Positions 13,940 to 23,347 are shown, counted from the stretch's first letter. The stretch is DNA of 37,387 bases from Bacteroidia bacterium (GCA_025057135.1 JANWXY010000092.1:1-37387), one strand, 5' to 3'. Notes: a model not told the origin generated them from the sequence alone. A program made the numbers and translations.

Positions 13940-15690
13940 CTGTTGGGGAGTATAATATCATTCAGGAGCTTGCTTCTGGCGGAATGGGCAAGGTGTATAT
14001 TGGTCAGCATGTACATTTGGGCGGTTTAGCTGTCATCAAAACCCTCCTGCCCGAATACGCGCAGAACGAAGTTCTCGTCCGGCGTTTCTACACTGAAGCT
14101 CGGATTATGGCAGAGCTGGACCACCCTGCTATTGTAAAGCTGTATGACTTCTCCATACAAGATGGCATGCCCTATCTCGTGATGGAGTACGTTCATGGCA
14201 GGTCTTTGGAGGAAGTTCTGAATGCTCAAAGTGGTAATCCGTTGGGTATAGACTGGGTTATGGCTAACCTCAGCTCTATTTTTGATGCGTTGGGGTATAT
14301 CCATCGGAAAGATATTATCCACCGAGACATCAAGCCCTCAAACATCATAATTCTACCCGAAGGGGGCTCCAAGCTATTAGACTTCGGGATAGCGAAAGCG
14401 ATGGATGCAGATTACAAGCTTACGCAGACTGGCACGCATATAGGGACGGCGCTCTATATGGCACCAGAGCAAGTAGCGGACGGCGCTGTTTCACCCCAGA
14501 CGGACCTATTCGCAATGGGGCTGATAATATATCAGTGTCTTTTCGGGCGATATCCTTGGGCGTGGGAGGGCAAAACGCTTTTTCAGATTTACCAGACTAT
14601 CCTCACCGAAAGGCCACCGATACCAGCCGAAGCACCTGAAATAGTCCATTTTTTCTTTGATAAAGCCCTGGCTAAATCTCCCAAAGAGCGCTTCTCATCA
14701 GCCGAGGCAATGCTGACAGGTCTGCGGGAGATACAGGCTCATTTCACACCTCAGAGGGGGCCGACGCCTCAGGTTGAGGTGAAAGCCTTGTTTGAGGATG
14801 TCCTGACGGACTTCTTTCATCTGCCTGAAGCGGTTAGTTCAGACCAAACCCCCGAAGTTCTCCGTGCGGCGACCCAGAGCTCAGAGAATAGGCATCGAAT
14901 CCCTTTCCCAACTGGTATTCTATCCATAGCAGTTGGCATAGCTGTGGCCTACTTCCTACACTCCCCTCTGGGTATAGTTGGATGGATAAGTTGGACGGGA
15001 CTTATAGGTGGGCTCCTTTATACACTGCTTGGTCAACATGCTGTTTTACGCCCCTTCTCCTACCTATCTGTGGGCGTATTCGGGGGGTTTTTGGCATACT
15101 TTCACCTCTTTGCATTTCCCAAGTTCAAAGCTGCCCACGATGCTCAAATCAACATATATAGTGCCCTTCTCACAGAGACGGAGGGGTATAGGTCGGATTC
15201 GCTTTCGCCCTTAGTGCGTCGTCGATTACGGGTAAAAGGCATAGACCCCCAAGATATCCAAATAGAGATTGAGCCGCTTCCAGAGCCGCCTTCTTTCACT
15301 GATAGAGAGCTGAGTTTGCGAGAAATCGTACGAGTACTGCGAGGTAAAGTGCAGGAGATTTATCCGCTTAGTAAAGAGCTCGTTCTCAACTCCACCATCT
15401 CTTACAAGAAAAATGCAGCTGTGCGCTATTCCCAAGAAGTCAGTTGTACAGCCAGCTGTGGATTTTTCGGCCTAAGCACGTGCTATGGGACTCAGACAGT
15501 CTGGTTTCTCGCTACATGGAAAGAAAGCTGTACTATGCGGGGAAAGCTGGTGATTTCGTATGACTACGACACCAATACGCAAAAACTCAGACGAAGAATA
15601 ACCCCAAGGTTTGATTACAATCCGAAATGTGAGGAGATTCCAGGTACTCGTACGAAGCGAGTAGAATTCCAGGGAGCGTGTTTGTATTGA
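13936..15690 (+). CDS. Membrane Ser/Thr protein kinase (Hanks type), second of pair
   Basis: A 584-residue paralogue of the preceding kinase. The domain spans about 5-265: glycine loop ASGGMGKV with the first glycine replaced by Ala, Lys35 (VIKTL), HRD at 129-131 (HRDIKPSNII), DFG at 149-151 and MAPEQ. Unlike its partner it has three membrane segments (about 325-342, 345-366 and 373-393). The roughly 190-residue C-terminal part is Cys-rich (SCTASCGFFGLSTCYG) and resembles only loosely the end of the first kinase (DYNP, Cys spacing). With three segments the C-terminal part should be extracytoplasmic. ATG 13936 overlaps the first kinase stop; the upstream TTG 13930 is less likely. The kinases share activation-loop and substrate-lobe sequence, so heterodimers are possible. 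Confidence 0.92.
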   Translation: MTVGEYNIIQELASGGMGKVYIGQHVHLGGLAVIKTLLPEYAQNEVLVRRFYTEARIMAELDHPAIVKLYDFSIQDGMPYLVMEYVHGRSLEEVLNAQSGNPLGIDWVMANLSSIFDALGYIHRKDIIHRDIKPSNIIILPEGGSKLLDFGIAKAMDADYKLTQTGTHIGTALYMAPEQVADGAVSPQTDLFAMGLIIYQCLFGRYPWAWEGKTLFQIYQTILTERPPIPAEAPEIVHFFFDKALAKSPKERFSSAEAMLTGLREIQAHFTPQRGPTPQVEVKALFEDVLTDFFHLPEAVSSDQTPEVLRAATQSSENRHRIPFPTGILSIAVGIAVAYFLHSPLGIVGWISWTGLIGGLLYTLLGQHAVLRPFSYLSVGVFGGFLAYFHLFAFPKFKAAHDAQINIYSALLTETEGYRSDSLSPLVRRRLRVKGIDPQDIQIEIEPLPEPPSFTDRELSLREIVRVLRGKVQEIYPLSKELVLNSTISYKKNAAVRYSQEVSCTASCGFFGLSTCYGTQTVWFLATWKESCTMRGKLVISYDYDTNTQKLRRRITPRFDYNPKCEEIPGTRTKRVEFQGACLY

Positions 15691-15768
15691 GAGGGGAGGG
15701 GGTAGCGATGGGAGGGGACGGAGACTGGTAATGTAGCTTACCGAGGCGAACTCTACCCGCTTGCCTCC

Positions 15769-15776
15769 TACCTTTG
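15769..15776 (+). promoter_or_regulatory. Bacteroidota -7 promoter box TACCTTTG for asnS
   Basis: Perfect TAnnTTTG, four bases before the asnS ATG at 15781. The 90-base gap after the kinase stop contains no other clear signal. Confidence 0.65.
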
Positions 15777-15780
15777 TCTG

Positions 15781-17178
15781 ATGGCGCATAAAGGCCTAAC
15801 TACTATTGCCGAGATATATCAAGCCCCTCCAATTGAGCAAGAAATAACTATTTACGGCTGGGTTCGTACGCGTCGTACGACCCGGAGCCTGAGTTTTTTG
15901 GAGGTTCAAGATGGCTCTACTTTGCGGGCCCTTCAAGCGGTTTTACTTCATGATAGACTTTCGCGTGAGCGCATAGAGGCAGAGCTGCACACTGGTGCCG
16001 GGGTTCGGGTCACAGGTATTCTCAAAGCCACCCCGAATCGACCGCAGCCCTTTGAGTTAGAGGTGGTGGAATACACTTTATTGGGTGCAGCGGATCCAGA
16101 GGCATACCCACTCCAGAAGAAAAGTCATTCTTTGGAGTTTCTCCGAGAGATAGCTCATCTGCGCCCGCGCACGAGGACTTTTCAAGCGATATTTAGACTT
16201 CGGAGTGGTATTTCCTTCGCCATACATCAGTACTTTCAGTCGCAGGGATTTGTGTATGTGCATACACCGATTTTGACCCCCTCTGACTGTGAGGGGGGCG
16301 GGCAACTCTTTCAAGTGACTACCCTGCCGCTTTCTGAGGTTCCCAAACTCCCTGATGGAAGTGTCGCTTACTCAAAGGACTTTTTTGGACGCCCGGCTTA
16401 TCTTACAGTTAGTGGTCAGCTTGAAGGGGAGCTTTTAGCGATGGGGTTAGGCAAGATTTATACATTTGGACCGACGTTTCGGGCAGAGCCTTCACATACG
16501 CCTCGCCACTTGGCGGAGTTTTGGATGATAGAACCAGAGATGGCGTTTTATGATCTTCCCATGACGATGGACCTTGCCGAAGACTTTCTAAAATACCTTA
16601 TCCGTCATGCTCTGGAGCATTACGAGGCGGAACTGGCATTTTTGGCGGAGCACTATGAAAATCATCTCTTCAACGAGCTACGCATGGCTGTGGAAAATGA
16701 CTTTGTGAAACTCTCTTACACAGAAGCCGTGGAGATTTTACAGAAAAGTGGTCGGGCATTTCAGTATCCCACGCAATGGGGGAGCGACTTGCAAGCTGAA
16801 CATGAGCGCTATCTCGTAGAAGAGTACGCTCAACGCCCAGTGATAGTGTATAACTATCCTCGCGACATAAAGGCTTTCTACATGCGGCAGAATGACGATG
16901 GGCGGACGGTAGCTGCTTTTGATGTGCTTTTTCCGCGAATAGGGGAAGTCATTGGAGGCTCACAGCGGGAAGAGCGATACGATTATCTCTTGCAGCGCAT
17001 GCAAGAGCTCAGAATGGACCTTTTCTCGTATCAGGCCTATTTAGATACCAGACGATACGGGACCGTTCCACATAGTGGCTTTGGATTGGGTTTGGAGCGG
17101 ATACTCCTGTTTATCACTGGAATGGCCAACGTCAGAGATGTAATACCCTTTTTCAGGGCAGCTGGTCAGATGGGGTAA
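15781..17178 (+). CDS. asnS: Asparagine--tRNA ligase
   Basis: A 465-residue class IIb aminoacyl-tRNA synthetase of normal length. Residues about 15-105 form the OB-fold anticodon-binding domain (ITIYGWVRTRR, LSFLEVQDGS). The catalytic domain shows motif 2 (TFRAEPSHTPRHLAEFWMIEPE) and motif 3 (GFGLGLERILLFITG). The YNYPRDIKAFYMRQNDDG segment and GGSQREERYDYL distinguish AsnRS from AspRS. It attaches Asn to tRNA-Asn in the cytoplasm. The start is ATG 15781, directly after the promoter box. It is probably expressed on its own and converges with murA. Confidence 0.96.
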   Translation: MAHKGLTTIAEIYQAPPIEQEITIYGWVRTRRTTRSLSFLEVQDGSTLRALQAVLLHDRLSRERIEAELHTGAGVRVTGILKATPNRPQPFELEVVEYTLLGAADPEAYPLQKKSHSLEFLREIAHLRPRTRTFQAIFRLRSGISFAIHQYFQSQGFVYVHTPILTPSDCEGGGQLFQVTTLPLSEVPKLPDGSVAYSKDFFGRPAYLTVSGQLEGELLAMGLGKIYTFGPTFRAEPSHTPRHLAEFWMIEPEMAFYDLPMTMDLAEDFLKYLIRHALEHYEAELAFLAEHYENHLFNELRMAVENDFVKLSYTEAVEILQKSGRAFQYPTQWGSDLQAEHERYLVEEYAQRPVIVYNYPRDIKAFYMRQNDDGRTVAAFDVLFPRIGEVIGGSQREERYDYLLQRMQELRMDLFSYQAYLDTRRYGTVPHSGFGLGLERILLFITGMANVRDVIPFFRAAGQMG

Positions 17179-17264
17179 GACGACTTTATGGCGCCGAAGC
17201 CTGCCAAATATAGCCGTCAGAATAAGGGCGTGCTCCCTACTGGTAGAGAAAGTCTGCTGCGAGG

Positions 17265-18569
17265 CTATCCCTCTCTGTGGATGACCGCCCCGAGCGCGCT
17301 TAGGCGTTCATCCAAAGCTTCATAGCCCCGTTCAATCTGCTCGGCTTGTTCTATGATGCTGCGTCCTTCGGCGGACAGAGCAGCTATCAGCATGGCCATT
17401 CCAGCCCGAATATCTGGACTACTCATGCGGATGCCGCGAAGAGCGGCTCGCCGTCCCAGACCTATTACCACTGCCCGATGGGGATCACAGAGTACGACTT
17501 GAGCCCCCATCTCAATCAGTCTATCTACGAAAAATAGACGGCTCTCAAACATTTTTTGGTGAATAAGCACCGTACCTGCGGCTTGGGTGGCGACTACCAA
17601 TAGTACGCTGAGCATATCAGGCGGAGTTCCAGGCCAAGTGTGGTCAGAAATGGTCAGCATGTCTCCATCCAGCGTTTCAGGCTCATATACCGCAGGGGGA
17701 TGAATGGACAAAGTATTCCCTTCTATGCTCGTAGAGATGCCCATTCGGTGGAAGGGGCGGATAATAGGCTGGATATGCTCCACAGGTACATCGGTGATTT
17801 GGATTGAACTCTGGGTCATGGCGGCTAAGGCAGTGATGCTACCTATTTCTATGATGTCGGAAAGTAGCTGGTGCTTGGCGCCGCGGAGCTCGGCTTTTCC
17901 GTATATATGTAGCCGATTTGTACCTAATCCTTGGATTTGTGCGCCCATCTGAATGAGGAGCTGTCCAAGCTGCTGGATGTATGGCTCACAGGCTGCGTGA
18001 TATAGAGTAGTTTCGCCTTCGGCAAGTGCGGCTGCCATGAGGAGATTGGCTGTGCCGGTCACAGAGGCCTCTTCCAGCAAGATATAAGTGCCGCGTAAGC
18101 GACGTGGCGTGGTGAGGCGATAAACCTCTTTTTGGGTATCGTAGGACAAGGTCGCGCCCAAGTCTGCCAGTCCAAGTAAATGCGTATCTATACGACGACG
18201 CCCGATTTTATCTCCGCCAGGCTTGGGAAAGTAGGCCTCTCCGCACCGAGCTAAGAGCGGCCCCACAATCAACACCGAGCCCCGAATACTCCGAAAAAGT
18301 GCCTTGCCTTCTGGAGTCAGGAGTGCTTGGGGGAAAAGGGTACGGGCTTGAATACGCACTTGATGGGAGGATATTTTCTCTACCTCGGCGCCCAGCAGCT
18401 GGAGGAGCTCTAACTGCCGTTGGACATCCAGTATGTTTGGAAGGTTCTCAATCTCTACGGGCTCTGGGGTCAGGAGAGCAGCGGAAAGGACTTGTAAAGC
18501 TTCATTCTTGGCGCCCTGGGGCTTGTATATACCATTCAGCCGAGCGCCGCCTTCTATGATGAATCTCAT
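17265..18569 (-). CDS. murA: UDP-N-acetylglucosamine 1-carboxyvinyltransferase
   Basis: A 434-residue MurA, the enzyme that transfers enolpyruvate from PEP to UDP-GlcNAc, the first committed step of peptidoglycan synthesis. It has GAKNEALQV (residues 19-27, with the conserved Lys-Asn pair), SIRGSVLIVGPLLAR and a two-fold repeated beta/alpha architecture. In the active-site loop, PGGDKIGRRRIDTHL has Asp120 where Escherichia coli has Cys115; Cys-to-Asp enzymes are active but not inactivated by fosfomycin. From memory, Asp is usual in this phylum. The start overlaps the DUF4290 stop by four bases. No terminator hairpin was found in the 86-base gap to asnS. Confidence 0.95.
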   Translation of the reverse strand: MRFIIEGGARLNGIYKPQGAKNEALQVLSAALLTPEPVEIENLPNILDVQRQLELLQLLGAEVEKISSHQVRIQARTLFPQALLTPEGKALFRSIRGSVLIVGPLLARCGEAYFPKPGGDKIGRRRIDTHLLGLADLGATLSYDTQKEVYRLTTPRRLRGTYILLEEASVTGTANLLMAAALAEGETTLYHAACEPYIQQLGQLLIQMGAQIQGLGTNRLHIYGKAELRGAKHQLLSDIIEIGSITALAAMTQSSIQITDVPVEHIQPIIRPFHRMGISTSIEGNTLSIHPPAVYEPETLDGDMLTISDHTWPGTPPDMLSVLLVVATQAAGTVLIHQKMFESRLFFVDRLIEMGAQVVLCDPHRAVVIGLGRRAALRGIRMSSPDIRAGMAMLIAALSAEGRSIIEQAEQIERGYEALDERLSALGAVIHREG

Positions 18570-19174
18570 CGGCGTCGCCGGAAAGGCTTATGAACCTTTC
18601 GGTGGGAGGGGCGATCCGCAGGGGGCGGTGATTGTGCAGCGAGGTCCTCGGTTTGCAGGTGGAGATGGCCATCACTGAGGCGGACGAGATTTTGAACCAG
18701 GGTATCCTCATCGGTAGGCATGCCCTGCTGGCGCAGATACTGGTACAAGTGCCGAAGAAGCCGTCCGCCTAAGAGCTTTTGTTCATTTTCAGGTCTGGTA
18801 GCAAGGGCTTCTGTCCATGAAAGGCTCAGTAGTCCGTATTGCCGGAAAGGTATATGTGCCTGGGGATAGTGAAGCTTAGGTGATGGAGCTGCGGGTAAGG
18901 GCTCTGGCGGTTCCCACGGAAAGTAAGACTTCAGCCGTTCAGGCAGCAACTGATAGAACCGTTCTCTGCGCAGCCGTAGCTCCTCTTCAGAGAGGCGTTC
19001 TATCCCATCTATGTGTAGCGTCCAGCGAAAGATGTACCGCAAAAATCCGGGGAGGCTATTTTCGGGGATTTCGTCGGCGACCGCTTCCAGCAGGTGAGTG
19101 AGCCAGATACCTGTTTCGTGTTTGGGCTGGGGACGCGGTACGGTCAGTTTAGGAGACAATCCGAAGTTTTGCAT
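18566..19174 (-). CDS. DUF4290 domain protein
   Basis: A 202-residue protein of the Bacteroidota-specific DUF4290 family, whose function is unknown. The best matches to my memory of the family are LHYPQAHIPFRQYG (about 100-113), DEDTLVQNLVRLSDGHLHL (about 154-172) and the very basic tail ending KVHKPFRRRR. The N-terminal part is divergent and lacks the usual PEYGR-like motif. Location directly upstream of murA with a four-base overlap is the typical arrangement and supports the call. It overlaps the uvrD end by 26 bases; the only nearby ATG (19174) is used. The basic tail suggests nucleic-acid or envelope contact, but nothing more can be said. Confidence 0.82.
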   Translation of the reverse strand: MQNFGLSPKLTVPRPQPKHETGIWLTHLLEAVADEIPENSLPGFLRYIFRWTLHIDGIERLSEEELRLRRERFYQLLPERLKSYFPWEPPEPLPAAPSPKLHYPQAHIPFRQYGLLSLSWTEALATRPENEQKLLGGRLLRHLYQYLRQQGMPTDEDTLVQNLVRLSDGHLHLQTEDLAAQSPPPADRPSHRKVHKPFRRRR

Positions 19175-21314
19175 AACGCAGGTCTAGTTTCTTTTTTCCG
19201 TGAGTATCAAAGAGAACTTCTACCACGCCTGCGGCGCCGTTTTCCTCTCGGCTGAGCACTTTTCCCAGGCCGAAATGGGTATGTTCTACACGCAGCCCAG
19301 GAAATATTTGAGAAGGGGGCGAAGCGCATTCAGGAGGAAATGCAGGTTTTGAGAGAGTCGTGGAAGATATAGAAGGCCTGGAATGTATTCGCCCAATCAC
19401 CGCAGGGCGTGGGGGCGTTGTTTTCTTGGGCTGTATTTCTGCCAAAAATCGGCTTGGAGTCGCAGGACGAGGCGTACTGTACCGCATGTCAAACTGTGGT
19501 TGCAAGAGATATAAGTGCCTCGCTGCCCGAGTAAGGGCGACATAAAAGATGCGCCTTTCCTCTTCCAGAGCTGCTATACCCTCTTCCTCTGCATAGGCGT
19601 GAGGGAAAAGCCCTTCTATGACACCAACCAAAAATACCGTGTGAAACTCTAAACCTTTGACCCCGTGCACTGTGGAGAGCCAAACGGCATCTGGCGGACC
19701 ATCGCTCGGGTCATCAGTAGGAGAGGCGAGGGCTACCCGTTCCAGAAAGTCTCTCAAAGTAGCCGTCTCCCTCGCTTGCAAGGCGAACTCTTGCGCAGCG
19801 GCGACTAACCCTCGGAGGTTTTCTTGGCGTTCTCGGGAGCGCTCATCCATCTCATAGTACTGCAATAATCCGCTCTCTCGGAGAGCAGCCTCCACCTGTT
19901 CTACGAAAGGTAGAGCGAGCACTTGTCCTCTGAAGTGGGTCAGTCGCGCGCGCAAACTTTCAAGGGCGCGCTTAGGTGTGCCTTTCATCTCTTCCACAGC
20001 GTACGGAATGGCTCCCCAAAGAGAGAGTTTGTACTTCTCGGCGGTGGTCAGCAGATGAGCGATGGTACTGTCCCCTATGCCATTACCGATCACGCCGATG
20101 ATTCTGAGTAGAGCCTGTTCATCGTCGGGGTTGAGCAGGAACCGAAGGAAAGCTAAGAAGTGCTTAATTTCCTCCCGCTGATAGAAAGAGATTGTTCCAA
20201 TCAGCCGATATGGAATGCCAGCGCTTCGCAGCTCTTCTTCAAAAGTCCGAGAGTAGGCATTAGTCCGATACAATACAGCAAAGTCTCTATATCGCAAATG
20301 GTATCGCGCCATCTCCTCCCGAATCTTGTTGGCGACGAAGGAAGCCTCTTCCCGAGAATTCAAAATAGCTGTTTGAAAAATAGGCTCAGGTCCATCTGGA
20401 TTGCGAGTATAAAGCTGCTTTGAATAGAGTTCTTGGCTATTCTTCAGTAGGGCGTTGGCTACGGAGAGTATCTGGGGTGTAGAACGATAGTTCTGTTCCA
20501 GACGAATTATTTCTACTGGGGCGAAGTCTCGCTCCAAGTTGCGGAAGTTTCTTATATCTGCCCCCCTAAACCGATAGATGCTCTGTGCATCGTCTCCAAC
20601 TACGAAAATGTTTCTATGCCTTTCGGCTAAAAGTCGGAGAATCTGATATTGCAGGGGATTGGTGTCCTGATACTCATCTACGAGGATGTGCTGGATTTCA
20701 GTTTGATATCGCTCGAGGACATGAGGGTCTCGTAGAAAGAGCCTTTCTGTCTCTAACAGTAGGTCATCAAAATCTAAGGCTTGGGCGGCCCGCAGTCGCA
20801 TTTCGTACTGCTCATAAACCTGGGCGGCGATGCGCTCGTTTTGGGTCTTTGGAGAAACATTTCTCCAGCTGAGCCCTTCATTTTTCCATCGGCTGATAAG
20901 GCTACGGATGGAGGGGGTGAGCTTAGGATCATAGCCCATCTTTTTTAGAATCTCGCGAATAGCTCCCCTTGCGTCATCTTCATCGTAAATACTAAAGCTT
21001 GGATTTACAGGAATGCCATTCAATTCACGGCGGAGCCACCGAGCGAAGATGCTATGAAAGGTACCCATGCGCACGGATAGAGCACCCGTACCTGTCAGCT
21101 GAATCAGCCGTTGACGCATGGTGTCAGCGGCTTTGTTTGTGAAGGTGAGGGCTAATATCTGCTGAGGTGCAACGCCTTGATGGAGGAGGTAAGCTATGCG
21201 GTAAGTCAAAACTCGAGTTTTTCCGCTGCCTGCCCCTGCGAGGACCATCACTGGCCCACCAGGGTGGCATACAGCTTGCCACTGCTGGTCGTCTAACTCG
21301 CTCTGCCAGTTCAT
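19149..21314 (-). CDS. uvrD: UvrD/PcrA-type superfamily 1 DNA helicase
   Basis: A 721-residue 3'-5' helicase with all SF1A motifs: Walker A GAGSGKT (27-33), motif Ia LTFTNKAA, Walker B VDEYQDTN, motif III GDDAQSIYRFRGAD, motif IV LEQNYRST, motif V STVHGVKGLEFH and motif VI FYVALTRA. The last about 45 residues (EHTHFGLGKVLS, VLFDTHGKKKLDL) form the Tudor-like C-terminal domain that contacts RNA polymerase in PcrA/UvrD. It works in nucleotide excision repair, mismatch repair and removal of bound proteins from DNA. The ATG overlaps the ctp stop by four bases. PcrA and UvrD cannot be separated by sequence here. Confidence 0.95.
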   Translation of the reverse strand: MNWQSELDDQQWQAVCHPGGPVMVLAGAGSGKTRVLTYRIAYLLHQGVAPQQILALTFTNKAADTMRQRLIQLTGTGALSVRMGTFHSIFARWLRRELNGIPVNPSFSIYDEDDARGAIREILKKMGYDPKLTPSIRSLISRWKNEGLSWRNVSPKTQNERIAAQVYEQYEMRLRAAQALDFDDLLLETERLFLRDPHVLERYQTEIQHILVDEYQDTNPLQYQILRLLAERHRNIFVVGDDAQSIYRFRGADIRNFRNLERDFAPVEIIRLEQNYRSTPQILSVANALLKNSQELYSKQLYTRNPDGPEPIFQTAILNSREEASFVANKIREEMARYHLRYRDFAVLYRTNAYSRTFEEELRSAGIPYRLIGTISFYQREEIKHFLAFLRFLLNPDDEQALLRIIGVIGNGIGDSTIAHLLTTAEKYKLSLWGAIPYAVEEMKGTPKRALESLRARLTHFRGQVLALPFVEQVEAALRESGLLQYYEMDERSRERQENLRGLVAAAQEFALQARETATLRDFLERVALASPTDDPSDGPPDAVWLSTVHGVKGLEFHTVFLVGVIEGLFPHAYAEEEGIAALEEERRIFYVALTRAARHLYLLQPQFDMRYSTPRPATPSRFLAEIQPKKTTPPRPAVIGRIHSRPSISSTTLSKPAFPPECASPPSQIFPGLRVEHTHFGLGKVLSREENGAAGVVEVLFDTHGKKKLDLRYAKLRIVS

Positions 21315-22975
21315 TCAGCCTTGAGTACGAGATCTTTGTATCGCTGCTTATCTAATTTGCCTGTGCGTTCCAGCTCTTCCGCGGCCTGGACGAGCAGGAG
21401 AGCCCGCTTAAGCTGGATGTCTCTTTCCATCTCTACACGAGTGCGAGCCTCCTCCCCATAGACGAGCTTGCCGACAAATGCCCTCAGATACCATTCTATA
21501 TCCCGCCGTATGGTGTCGGACGTGTAAGCACAAGAGAGCTTTCTCTCCTGCGCTTTTTCCTGAAATATTTTCCACAATTCGGAGTCTACCTTGAATCTAT
21601 TGGCAAAATCTTCCGCTGATGTAAAGTGGCTTTTGAGGTCTGGATGGCGCGCAACGTAGGCTTGTGCTGAGAGGAGATATATATTACGATTCTGTGCAGC
21701 TACGGCACAAGCGGCTGGGCGTCGTGTAGTATCTATGGGGAAAAATATATCTGGTACGATTCCGCCTCCTCCATAAACGATCCGTCCAGCAGCAGTGCGA
21801 TACTGTAAGGAGTCGGGTAGATTGATTTTACTTTCGTCAAAAAACTCCCCTTTTTTGGCGCGCTCCTCTAATTCTTTTTCGTAGGCTTCGGCGCTTACAT
21901 CTTCAAAGGGCTTCTGGATACAGCGTCCGCTGGGAGTAAAGTACCGAGAAAATGTGATTCTCACAGCGGAACTGTCTGGCAGATACCGCTGGGTTTGAAC
22001 TACCCCCTTTCCAAAGGAGCGTTGTCCGACTACCAAGCCTCGGTCCCAATCTTGTACTGCTCCGGCGACGATTTCGCTCGCAGAGGCACTACCTGGTCCT
22101 ATCATGATAATGAGCGGGCCTTTCTCGTAGGTACCGTAGTAGCTCGTAGCTACATAGCTTGTATTGCTTTCTGGGACGCGTCCTTGGGTATAGACGATTT
22201 TTTTGCCCTCAGGGAGAAACTCATCCGCTATTTTCTGGGCCATATGCAGGTAGCCACCCGGATTGTCTCGTAAGTCTAAAATGATGCCCTTCACTCCAGC
22301 TTGCTTGAGGTCGCGCAGGGCCTGGCGAAGCTCTTCATGACTGGTTTCTGAGAATCGCAGCAGGCGAATATATCCTACATCTCCAATCTTCCCTGCGAAA
22401 GCCACCGCATGCATAGGTATTCTGTCCCGAGTGATTTCAAAATCAATGGACGCACCTTCGGACGGACGCCAGATTTTGACACGAACTTTGGTGCCCTTCT
22501 TACCTCGCAAAAGGCGCATTACATCTTGATTTTTTATGCCTTTTCCTGCCACATTTTGCCCATCCACCTCTATGATGCGGTCCCCAGATTGAATCCCCAA
22601 AAGCTCACTCGGTCCCCCTCGTATAGGGGCTATTACCATGATGGTATCGTCTACGATTTGGAACTCTATTCCGATTCCCTCAAAGCCGCCCGACATTTGG
22701 GCTTCTTCTTGCTGCTGGATTTCCTTGGGGATATAAAACGAATGAGGGTCCAGCTGTCCAAAGAATCCTTCTATGGCCTTGCGTACGATTTCTTCCTGCG
22801 AAATGGGACGATAGTAGTTCTTCTCTACCAGCTCAAAGATTAGTTGGAGCTTGCGAAAGTCGTCTATTGTTTCGCGTTGCGGTTCATCTTCGCGCCAGCG
22901 GAAGCCCAGCAAGAACAGAAAGAGTCCCAGACACACCCCAATGCCGCCCCATCCTAACCATCGTAGGTTACGCAT
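21311..22975 (-). CDS. S41 family C-terminal processing peptidase
   Basis: A 554-residue periplasmic protease tethered by an N-terminal membrane segment (about 8-25). The order is an N-terminal cap (about 40-90, with FFGQLDPHSFYIP), a PDZ domain (about 95-180) that selects substrate C-termini, and an S41 catalytic domain. Catalytic residues are the Ser in GPGSASASEIVAGA (293-306) and Lys323 in SFGKGVVQT. A 150-residue helical C-terminal extension, present in many Bacteroidota CtpA proteins, follows. The ATG lies four bases after a perfect TAGCTTTG box, so it can head its own transcript with uvrD, DUF4290 and murA. Confidence 0.94.
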   Translation of the reverse strand: MRNLRWLGWGGIGVCLGLFLFLLGFRWREDEPQRETIDDFRKLQLIFELVEKNYYRPISQEEIVRKAIEGFFGQLDPHSFYIPKEIQQQEEAQMSGGFEGIGIEFQIVDDTIMVIAPIRGGPSELLGIQSGDRIIEVDGQNVAGKGIKNQDVMRLLRGKKGTKVRVKIWRPSEGASIDFEITRDRIPMHAVAFAGKIGDVGYIRLLRFSETSHEELRQALRDLKQAGVKGIILDLRDNPGGYLHMAQKIADEFLPEGKKIVYTQGRVPESNTSYVATSYYGTYEKGPLIIMIGPGSASASEIVAGAVQDWDRGLVVGQRSFGKGVVQTQRYLPDSSAVRITFSRYFTPSGRCIQKPFEDVSAEAYEKELEERAKKGEFFDESKINLPDSLQYRTAAGRIVYGGGGIVPDIFFPIDTTRRPAACAVAAQNRNIYLLSAQAYVARHPDLKSHFTSAEDFANRFKVDSELWKIFQEKAQERKLSCAYTSDTIRRDIEWYLRAFVGKLVYGEEARTRVEMERDIQLKRALLLVQAAEELERTGKLDKQRYKDLVLKAE

Positions 22976-22979
22976 AATA

Positions 22980-22987
22980 CAAAGCTA
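22980..22987 (-). promoter_or_regulatory. Bacteroidota -7 promoter box TAGCTTTG
   Basis: Perfect TAnnTTTG on the minus strand, four bases before the ctp ATG at 22975. It overlaps the last codon of the thioesterase gene. Confidence 0.6.
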
Positions 22988-23347
22988 ACGCTTTTTGAGG
23001 ACTTTTTGTGTCTGCTCCCCATAGGCGACTCGCTGATTTTCCCACCAGACCTCATAGCTGCAATGGACCGTCCGGTCACGCACCCACAATAGCGTAGCGA
23101 CGATTTCTACCTCGCTACCTTCGGGCACGGAACCTATGTGATGAATGGAGAGAAAAGTACCTATGCCTTCTTCATCTTCCTCTTTCATGTCCAGGACGAA
23201 CAGCCTACATGCCCATTCAGCATCCTGAGCTAAGGCGAAGGTAGAGTAATAGGGATGCACGGTGTCGCCATGAAACTGCGCGACCTTATCCGGAGTTACT
23301 CGGGTGCGATAGCGCTTTTGCTCTCCAATCTGAAAAGGCTGGCGCAT
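22985..23347 (-). CDS. Thioesterase (hotdog-fold) family protein
   Basis: A 120-residue single-domain protein. The pattern resembles hotdog thioesterases of the fluoroacetyl-CoA thioesterase-like/4HBT group: an N-terminal strand, a helix with STFALAQDAEWACRLF, IHHIGSVPEGSEVEIVATL, then VHCSYEVWWENQRVAYGEQTQ. The last two segments (a strand pair ending G-x-Q-x-Q-x-V) are the most diagnostic. Substrate unknown. It shares one base with the SCP2 gene stop (TGATG), so the two are translated together, suggesting a lipid or acyl-CoA role. Confidence in the fold is good, in the reaction modest. Confidence 0.75.
   Translation of the reverse strand: MRQPFQIGEQKRYRTRVTPDKVAQFHGDTVHPYYSTFALAQDAEWACRLFVLDMKEEDEEGIGTFLSIHHIGSVPEGSEVEIVATLLWVRDRTVHCSYEVWWENQRVAYGEQTQKVLKKR

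Noticed and set aside
17179-17264. Terminator between convergent asnS and murA
   Set aside because: No hairpin with a stable stem and T-run could be found by eye.
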